64,000 nt of DNA, from assembly GCA_963800285.1 (NCBI GenBank), contig CAWDAL010000030.1:62001-126000 (forward strand), in the 5' to 3' direction. Under the pieces are notes generated by a model. It had not been told where the DNA came from, searched no databases, and worked only from the letters and a program-made list of their open reading frames with translations. Of this stretch, positions 56,752-64,000 are shown piece by piece (positions within the stretch are counted from its first letter, which is position 1; each line of letters begins with the position of its first letter). Both the position numbers and the translations under genes were made by a program. This stretch comes from DASUPK01 sp963800285 (GTDB lineage: Bacteria > Actinomycetota > Thermoleophilia > Solirubrobacterales > 70-9).

Positions 56752-57180
56752 ATGCCCAGTCACGACATCGACCTCTTTCGTCGTGGCTATGAGGCGGTCA
56801 ACGCTGCGTACCGCAGCGGTGACGTGAACGAGCTTCGCCCCCTCCTTGAAGAGACCTGGGACCCAGACGTGGTGCTCCAGCCCGCGGGGGTGCTGCCAGA
56901 CAGCGAGCAGAGGCCTCACCGGGGATATGAAGGCTTCTTGAACTTCATCGCCAACCAGATGGAGGCCTTCAGCGACATGTGGATACGGCCCGAGGAGTTC
57001 ATCGAGGTCGGCGACCGAGTTGTCGTCCCGTATCGGATGGGCGGTCACGCCCGCCATACGGGGATCGAGGTCGAGTTCGCGTTCGTCCACGTCTTCACCA
57101 TGCGGGACGAGAAGGTCGTGCGCCTCGATGTGTTCAGGTCCAAGGCTGCGGCACTGGAGGCCGTCCACGCCCCGCCTTAG
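56752..57180 (+). CDS. SnoaL-like (NTF2-fold) protein
   Basis: A 142-residue single-domain protein. 'LFRRGYEAVNAAYRSGDVNE' is the entry helix, 'HRGYEGFLNFIANQMEAFSD' and 'RVVVPYRMGGHARHTGIEVE' with 'FVHVFTMRDEKVVRLDVFRS' are the cone-shaped beta sheet of the NTF2/SnoaL fold. Members include isomerases and binding proteins; the ligand is unknown. It is divergent from the DsbA-like gene and convergent with AhpE. Confidence 0.8.
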   Translation: MPSHDIDLFRRGYEAVNAAYRSGDVNELRPLLEETWDPDVVLQPAGVLPDSEQRPHRGYEGFLNFIANQMEAFSDMWIRPEEFIEVGDRVVVPYRMGGHARHTGIEVEFAFVHVFTMRDEKVVRLDVFRSKAAALEAVHAPP

Positions 57181-57208
57181 CGAGGGCTGTCGGCCTCGAG
57201 CTGCCCTC

Positions 57209-57658
57209 CTAAGCGGAGAGCGCGTCGAAGATCAGGTTCGCGCCGGGGATCTCCCCCGGGTTCGGTGCGGCATGGGACCACTTGACCACGCCGTCCTCGA
57301 TCAACACCAGACAGCGATTACCCATCCCGGCGCCCTCGATCCAGGCGCCGTAGGCCTTCGAGACCTCGCCCTTCGGGTTGAAGTCGGCCAGCAGCGGCAT
57401 CGTCAGGTTGAGCTGCTCCCGGAAGGCGGCGTGGCAGTAGGCGGAGTCCACGCTGATCCCGACGAGAGCGGCGCCCTGCGACTCGAGCTCGCCGAGCACC
57501 TCCTGGTAGAGGCCGAGCTGGTCGGTGCAGACCGGGCTGAAGTCGAGCGGGTAGAACGCGATCACGAGCTTGCGGCCCGCGAAGTCCGCAAGCGAGACCC
57601 GGTTACCGTCCTGGTCCGGCAGTGAGAAGTCCGGTGCTTTCGTCCCGGCCTCGATCAC
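57209..57658 (-). CDS. Peroxiredoxin, AhpE-like 1-Cys type
   Basis: A 149-residue peroxiredoxin. 'VIAFYPLDFSPVCTDQLGLY' carries the peroxidatic cysteine (no +5 cysteine, unlike the Bcp at 22053), 'VGISVDSAYCHAAFREQLNL' a second cysteine, and 'YGAWIEGAGMGNRCLVLIED' the sheet. This is the arrangement of the mycobacterial AhpE group. Another reductant, such as mycothiol, would regenerate it. It sits 15 bases after rpsO on the same strand. Confidence 0.88.
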   Translation of the reverse strand: MIEAGTKAPDFSLPDQDGNRVSLADFAGRKLVIAFYPLDFSPVCTDQLGLYQEVLGELESQGAALVGISVDSAYCHAAFREQLNLTMPLLADFNPKGEVSKAYGAWIEGAGMGNRCLVLIEDGVVKWSHAAPNPGEIPGANLIFDALSA

Positions 57659-57673
57659 GGGGATGAGGGGCCT

Positions 57674-57943
57674 CTAGCGCCGCAGGCCGAGATCCGCGAC
57701 CAGGGCGCGATAGCGCTCGAGGTCGTTGCTCTCCAGATACCTGAGGATGCGCCGGCGCTTGCCGACCATCTTCAGGAGGCCGCGGCGGGAGTGATGGTCC
57801 TTGCTGTGGGTCCGCAGGTGCTCGGTGAGCTCGTTGATCCGCTCGGTGAGCAGCGCGACCTGGACCTCGGCGGAGCCGGTGTCCTCGCCGGACCGGCCGT
57901 ACTTGCCGATCAGCTCCTGCTTTCTGTCCTTCGTCAGCGGCAT
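57674..57943 (-). CDS. rpsO: 30S ribosomal protein S15
   Basis: An 89-residue S15 with the complete family pattern: 'KDRKQELIGKYGRSGEDTGS' start, 'VQVALLTERINELTEHLRTH', 'DHHSRRGLLKMVGKRRRILR' and a C-terminal 'LERYRALVADLGLRR'. It binds the central domain of 16S rRNA. Order ribF-rpsO-(ahpE)-..-pnp is near the classic rpsO-pnp pairing, but two to three genes now intervene. ATG at 57943. Confidence 0.97.
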   Translation of the reverse strand: MPLTKDRKQELIGKYGRSGEDTGSAEVQVALLTERINELTEHLRTHSKDHHSRRGLLKMVGKRRRILRYLESNDLERYRALVADLGLRR

Positions 57944-57962
57944 CGACGCGACAGGGTAGCGA

Positions 57963-58856
57963 TTAGGCGCCGCGGTCCTGGTACTTGGCGCAGATCTCGC
58001 GCGCCTCGGCCACGTCCCTGTGCATCTGCGAGATCAGGTCCTCGACGCTCGGAAACCGCTTCTCCCCCCTGAGGCGGCTGACGAAGGCGACGCGCAGGTT
58101 CTGACCGTAGAGGTCCCCGTCGAAGTCGAGCAGGAAGGACTCGATCAGCAGGCCGCGCCCGGTCTCGAAGGTCGGCCGGATCCCGACGTTCACCGCGGCC
58201 GGGTGGCCGTTGGCGAACGCCGCATAGACGCCGTGTCCCGGAACGACGAGCCGATCGTCCGGGACGAGGTTCGCGGTCGGGAAGCCGAGCTCCCTGCCGC
58301 GTTGGTCCCCCTCCACCACGTTCCCCTCGAGCATGAAGGGGGCGCCGAGGCAGCGCATCGCGGCATCGACCTCGCCGGCGGCGACCAGAGCGCGCACGCG
58401 CGTCGAGGAGACGGTTTCGCCGTCGACCTCGACCAGTGGGACCACCCGCGTCTCGAATTCGTCGCGGCCGGCGAGCATCGCGGGGTCGCCCTTCGCTCTG
58501 GCGCCGAAGCGGAAGTTCTCTCCGACCGAGACCTTCATGGCCCCGAGCCGCTCGACCAGGATCTGCGAGATGAAGTCCTCCGCCGGGATCTTCATGAACT
58601 CCTTGTCGAAGGGGATGACGACGAGCTCTTCGACGCCGAGCCCGTCGATCACGTCCCGCTTCACGTCGAAGGGCATGATCAGCTTCGGTGCCGCGTCCGG
58701 GTTGATCACGCTGAGCGGATGCGGGTCGAAGGTGAGCACGGTGTCGGCCGTGTCGATCACGGCCCGGTGGCCCTTGTGGACGCCGTCGAACACGCCGATC
58801 GCCACGTGGCGGTCGCGCGGGGCAGCGTCGGGGAGCTGAGTGACCTGGATACTCAT
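57963..58856 (-). CDS. ribF: Bifunctional riboflavin kinase/FAD synthetase
   Basis: A 297-residue RibF. The N-terminal FMN adenylyltransferase domain has 'VAIGVFDGVHKGHRAVID' (GxFDGxHxGH) and 'VGENFRFGARAKGDPAML'. The C-terminal riboflavin kinase domain has 'ELGFPTANLVPDDR', 'GVYAAFANG', 'VNVGIRPTFETGRGL' and 'LYGQNLRVAFVSRLRGEKRF'. It makes FMN and FAD. ATG overlaps the truB stop (ATGA). Confidence 0.96.
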   Translation of the reverse strand: MSIQVTQLPDAAPRDRHVAIGVFDGVHKGHRAVIDTADTVLTFDPHPLSVINPDAAPKLIMPFDVKRDVIDGLGVEELVVIPFDKEFMKIPAEDFISQILVERLGAMKVSVGENFRFGARAKGDPAMLAGRDEFETRVVPLVEVDGETVSSTRVRALVAAGEVDAAMRCLGAPFMLEGNVVEGDQRGRELGFPTANLVPDDRLVVPGHGVYAAFANGHPAAVNVGIRPTFETGRGLLIESFLLDFDGDLYGQNLRVAFVSRLRGEKRFPSVEDLISQMHRDVAEAREICAKYQDRGA

Positions 58857-59656
58857 ACGAGGACGACTTCGGGTCGTAGATTCTCTCCATCCGGGCGCGC
58901 GACTGCGATCAGGCGGCCATTGTGGGTCAGGCGGACATGCGCGGGCGGCACGTCGAAGGGCTCCGCAACGGGCCGCCCGTGTCCGACCGCGTCGGCCTCC
59001 CGCTCATCCAGCAGGCGCTCGGGGAGAAATGACATCAGCTCCTCGATGGTGATCTCGACCGGATCGCCGTCCGGAACCGCCAGCCCACCGATGGCCGTAC
59101 GGCGAAGCGACTCGCAGTAGGCGTCCTCGAGCGTCTCGATCAGCGTGCGGATGTAGGTGCCCGAGGAGCACTCGATCTCGAAGGTGGCGCGCTCGCCATC
59201 GCTCTCCAGGAGCTCGGCACGGTGCACCAGCACCTGCCGGGTCGGCGTCTCCACGAACTCGCCTCGGTGGGCCTTCTTGTAGAGCCGCTCGCCGTCCACC
59301 TTGACCGCCGACGTCATCGGCACCCGCTGCTCGATCCCTCCGGTGGGGAGCTCGAGCACCTCGGGAATCCGGCCCGTCTCCTCGAGCTCGCCGTCCGGAT
59401 CGCCGGTTGAGGAGCGCCAGCCGAGCCGGGCGGTCGCCACGTAGGTCTTGGACAGCTCGAGCAGATAGCGCTGCATCCGCGTCGCGCGGCCGAGGAGGAC
59501 GAGGAGAAGTCCCGTCGCGAAGGGATCGAGCGTCCCGGCATGCCCCACCTTCCCACCGCGCTCGCGCCGGATCTGCGCGACCACGTCGTGGGAGGTGACT
59601 CCGGCCGGCTTGTCGACCAGCAGCCCCCGGGCGGGGGTCGGCTCCCCTTCGGCCAC
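58853..59656 (-). CDS. truB: tRNA pseudouridine-55 synthase
   Basis: A 267-residue TruB. 'GLLVDKPAGVTSHDVVAQIR' is the first block, 'GHAGTLDPFATGLLLVLLGR' contains the catalytic aspartate, 'KTYVATARLGWRSSTGDPDG' follows, and 'CSSGTYIRTLIETL' the RNA-binding region. It forms pseudouridine 55 in tRNA. It is between nrnA and ribF, the standard actinobacterial order. Confidence 0.96.
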   Translation of the reverse strand: MAEGEPTPARGLLVDKPAGVTSHDVVAQIRRERGGKVGHAGTLDPFATGLLLVLLGRATRMQRYLLELSKTYVATARLGWRSSTGDPDGELEETGRIPEVLELPTGGIEQRVPMTSAVKVDGERLYKKAHRGEFVETPTRQVLVHRAELLESDGERATFEIECSSGTYIRTLIETLEDAYCESLRRTAIGGLAVPDGDPVEITIEELMSFLPERLLDEREADAVGHGRPVAEPFDVPPAHVRLTHNGRLIAVARPDGENLRPEVVLV

Positions 59657-59662
59657 GGCTCC

Positions 59663-60667
59663 CTAGGACTCGAGCTGCGAGTCGATCTCCGCGATCAGGA
59701 ACTCGACGATCTGCTCATACGGCAGGTCGGTCCCGAATCCGGCGGCGCGGCGGTGGCCGCCCCCGCCGTGGATCCTGGCAATCGCGGAGACGTCGACGCT
59801 CCCGTCCGTGGAGCGCATGCTCACCTTGCGAGCCGCCCGGCCTCCCTCGGCCTGATCGCGCACCACAGCTGCGGCGGCCGTGCCGTCGATCGTGCGGAGG
59901 TGATCGATGATGCCCTCGGTGAGCGCTTCGCTTGCTCCGGTCGCGGTGTAGTCCTCGTCGGAGATGTAGGTGACGGCGAGGCGGCCATCGTCGAGCAGCT
60001 CGATCTTCTCGAGCGCATGCGCGAGCAGCTTGAGCTTCTCGATCGGCGCATGCTCATAGAGGCGCCGGTAGACGTCGTTGACCTCCACCCCTGTCTCGAT
60101 CAGCCCCGCAGCCATCCGATGGGAGCGCGCGTCCGTGTTCTCGTACATGAACTTGCCCGTGTCGGTGACCAGGGCGACGTAGAGGGCGTTGGCCATCTCG
60201 GGGGTGAGCTCCACGCCGAGCAGACCCGCCAGGTCGTAGACGATCTCGGCGGTGCACGACGCCTCGACGTCGATCAGGTTGACGGTGCCGAAGCGGGTGT
60301 TGTCGTGGTGGTGATCGATGTTGATCACCTTGTTCCCTCCGTTCTGGAGGAAGTCGACCGGCATCCGGTCGATGTTGCCGCAGTCCAGGAAGACCACCAC
60401 CCGGTCGCTGATGTCGGCCGGCGGCTCGTGGAAGACCTCGTCCAGCGGCAGGAAGCGGTATTCGACCGGCAGCGGGAACTCCTTGGCCGCCAGGAACATC
60501 ACCGAGTCCTTGCCGAGCGCCTCGAGGATCCGCTGGGTCGCGAGCAGCGAGCCGAGCGCATCCCCATCGGGGTTCTCATGGGTCGTCAGCAGGAACCGGT
60601 TGCCCGTCCGGATTTCCTCTGCGACGAGGTCGAGGTCGCTCGTCACGACTTCGGTCGCTTCCGTCAT
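59663..60667 (-). CDS. nrnA: DHH phosphoesterase, NrnA-like oligoribonuclease/pAp phosphatase
   Basis: A 334-residue DHH/DHHA1 protein. 'LLTTHENPDGDALGSLLATQ' (DxD), 'VVVFLDCGNIDRMPVDFLQN' and 'VINIDHHHDNTRFGTVNLID' (DHH) bind manganese. The C-terminal DHHA1 domain carries 'IARIHGGGGHRRAAGFGTDL'. It degrades nano-RNA and hydrolyses pAp. Between rbfA and truB, as usual in Gram-positives. ATG overlaps rbfA (60664-60667). Confidence 0.93.
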   Translation of the reverse strand: MTEATEVVTSDLDLVAEEIRTGNRFLLTTHENPDGDALGSLLATQRILEALGKDSVMFLAAKEFPLPVEYRFLPLDEVFHEPPADISDRVVVFLDCGNIDRMPVDFLQNGGNKVINIDHHHDNTRFGTVNLIDVEASCTAEIVYDLAGLLGVELTPEMANALYVALVTDTGKFMYENTDARSHRMAAGLIETGVEVNDVYRRLYEHAPIEKLKLLAHALEKIELLDDGRLAVTYISDEDYTATGASEALTEGIIDHLRTIDGTAAAAVVRDQAEGGRAARKVSMRSTDGSVDVSAIARIHGGGGHRRAAGFGTDLPYEQIVEFLIAEIDSQLES

Positions 60668-60999
60668 TCGTCTTCGAGCAGACGAGTGATCCGGTCTCCG
60701 CGCTCCACCGTCTCGTCGTATTCGAAGGTCAGGGTGGGGGTCCGCTTCATTCGCATGCCGCTCGCGATCTTGGACTGGAGCACGCCGTGGGACGAGCGCA
60801 GGCCGGCGAGCGAGTCCGTCCGCTCCTGCTCGGAGCCGAGCACGCTGACGTAGACGCGTGCAGCGCGGAGATCGGGAGAGGTGTCAACGTCGGTAACGGT
60901 CACGAATCCGATTCGCGGGTCCTTGAGCTCAGTAGCTATCGCATCGCCGAGGATCTCTCGAATCGCCTCGTTGACGCGCCGCATCCGGGCGGTCCCCAT
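60664..60999 (-). CDS. rbfA: Ribosome-binding factor A
   Basis: A 111-residue RbfA of the type-II KH-like fold. 'MRRVNEAIREILGDAIATEL' then 'DPRIGFVTVTDVDTSPDLRA' and 'RVYVSVLG' are the signature strands; 'KIASGMRMKRTPTLTFEYDE' ends it. It helps mature the 30S subunit 5' end of 16S rRNA. ATG at 60999 keeps the family length; an upstream frame to 61035 is not conserved-looking. Confidence 0.95.
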   Translation of the reverse strand: MGTARMRRVNEAIREILGDAIATELKDPRIGFVTVTDVDTSPDLRAARVYVSVLGSEQERTDSLAGLRSSHGVLQSKIASGMRMKRTPTLTFEYDETVERGDRITRLLEDE

Positions 61000-61063
61000 G
61001 GACCGGCGACGATAACAGCCGAGCGTAAGGGGCACTTAGGCCGCCAGAATCTCCCGTCAGGCC

Positions 61064-61363
61064 TCAGTCGCGGATGTCGCGCAGGCTGAGCAGGTCCCGC
61101 TCGAACGAGCAGCCGTCGGGAACGCGGCTCTCGACGAAGCGAACGAGCCCATCGGTCCGGTCCGACACGCCGCCGTCGCCGACCAGCGCGCAGAGCAGGG
61201 TTGAGCGCTGCCACTTGTCGTGTCCCTCGATCTCAGCGACGGACGCACCGAAGCGCCGGCGGAGCGAATCCTTCAGCGACTTGACGAGCTTGCGCTTGCC
61301 CTTCAGGTCCTGAACCTCGGCGAAATGCAGGCGAATCTCGATCAGCTCGACGAACGGGGTCAC
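61064..61363 (-). CDS. DUF503 family protein (YlxP-like)
   Basis: A 99-residue protein with the DUF503 pattern: 'IEIRLHFAEVQDLKGKRKLV', 'LKDSLRRRFGASVAEIEGHD' and 'KWQRSTLLCALVG'. In Gram-positives the gene lies between infB and rbfA, exactly as here, and takes part in 30S assembly or translation in an unclear way. GTG at 61363, 12 bases after the infB stop. Confidence 0.9.
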   Translation of the reverse strand: MTPFVELIEIRLHFAEVQDLKGKRKLVKSLKDSLRRRFGASVAEIEGHDKWQRSTLLCALVGDGGVSDRTDGLVRFVESRVPDGCSFERDLLSLRDIRD

Positions 61364-61375
61364 CGAGCCATCCTC

Positions 61376-63633
<2,258 letters not shown>

Positions 63634-63634
<1 letters not shown>

Positions 63635-64000
63635 TACTCGGTCTTCTGCTCCTCACCCGCGGTCACGGCCGGCTCTGCCTCCGCCTCGGGCTCCTCGGCT
63701 GCGGGCTCACCGCCATCCTCGGATCCGCCCTGGGCGTTCTCGTCCTCGGCTTCCGGCTCCAGGTTCTGCTCGGGCCCCTGGGCCTCGTCGCCCTCCTCGG
63801 GCACGGTCTCCGACTGCGGTTCGGCCTGCTCCTTCTCGGCGGGCTCGTCGGCCTCCGGCTCCTCGGCCTCGGCGTTCTCGTCGAACTGGCTCTCGGCCTT
63901 CTCGACGATCGTCTTCACCTCGCCCTCGTCGGCCTCGGTGTTGGCCAGCGTCGCGACCTCGTCGTCGCTCAGCGGGCTCAGCACCGCGACCTGATTGGTG
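63634..64000 (-). CDS. Acidic C-terminal tail of the gene upstream of infB (partial)
   Basis: Only the last ~120 codons are present and the frame is open to the window edge, starting '..TNQVAVLSPLSDDEVATL'. The rest is a highly acidic Glu/Ala/Pro/Asp-rich tail ('AEAEEPEADEPAEKEQAEPQ' and similar) to 'TAGEEQKTE'. Such tails are unstructured. By position this should be nusA or ylxR, the usual upstream neighbours of infB, and an extended acidic NusA tail is the more likely, but no diagnostic domain is in view. Its TAG stop shares a base with the infB GTG. Confidence 0.6.

Overview
The window is 64 kb of very GC-rich, densely packed bacterial DNA from an actinobacterium. The evidence is the nusA/infB-rbfA-truB-ribF-rpsO-pnp block, the MurT/GatD peptidoglycan amidation genes, a WS/DGAT acyltransferase, a c-di-AMP (ydaO-type) riboswitch in front of a cell-wall protein, and frequent GTG/TTG starts with 1-4 base overlaps. 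The set (DapL-type aminotransferase, RNase J, LOG protein, viral-type topoisomerase IB, DUF892 proteins) fits the class Thermoleophilia (Solirubrobacterales/Gaiellales) best. That placement is inference from gene content, not a phylogeny.

Layout. 1-8 kb: a cut DsbA-like gene, a YdjC deacetylase, WS/DGAT, a riboswitch-controlled RlpA-like wall protein, DNA polymerase IV, and a coupled FMO / hydrolase / thioredoxin-TPR operon. 8-18 kb: an accessory, stress-flavoured stretch (CcdA-like protein, orphan structured RNA with terminator, DUF72, haem-oxygenase-like diiron protein facing a CDGSH protein, GT2, topoisomerase IB, small stress proteins, double DUF892 protein, zinc ADH, HNH). Four genes here (DUF72, ADH, DUF4253, an unknown gene) carry single-base frameshifts. 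18-28 kb: PP2C/GAF regulator, second DUF72, hydrolase, Bcp, cyclophilin, lipid kinase, and a murT-methyltransferase-gatD operon. 28-39 kb: dut, hflX, GH114-like protein, DMT transporter, dapL, dapF-miaA-miaB, a small HTH protein with a palindromic site at its start, cupredoxin, recX, recA, thpR. 39-50 kb: frameshifted lipoprotein, cinA, ftsK, an OmpR-type two-component pair ended by a strong terminator, LOG, rnj, dapA. 50-64 kb: amidase, dapB, M16 peptidase, pnp, DsbA-like protein, AhpE, rpsO, ribF, truB, nrnA, rbfA, DUF503, infB and the acidic tail of the preceding gene.

How the genes work together. Cell-wall supply is a recurring theme: dapA, dapB, dapL and dapF give the diaminopimelate route, MurT/GatD amidates lipid II, and RlpA is put under c-di-AMP control. 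RNA processing and translation (pnp, rnj, nrnA, miaA/miaB, hflX, rbfA, infB, truB, rpsO) and DNA repair (recA/recX with a LexA-like box, dinB) make up most of the rest.

Most notable: (1) a DapF homologue in which both catalytic cysteines are serine; (2) a methyltransferase translationally coupled between murT and gatD; (3) an amidase coupled between dapB and dapA; (4) a plus-strand structured RNA with a perfect intrinsic terminator and no gene; (5) clustering of frameshifts in the accessory stretch; (6) strong palindromic sites near an HTH gene and between ftsK and a two-component system. No CRISPR array, rRNA, tRNA, insertion sequence or prophage was found.
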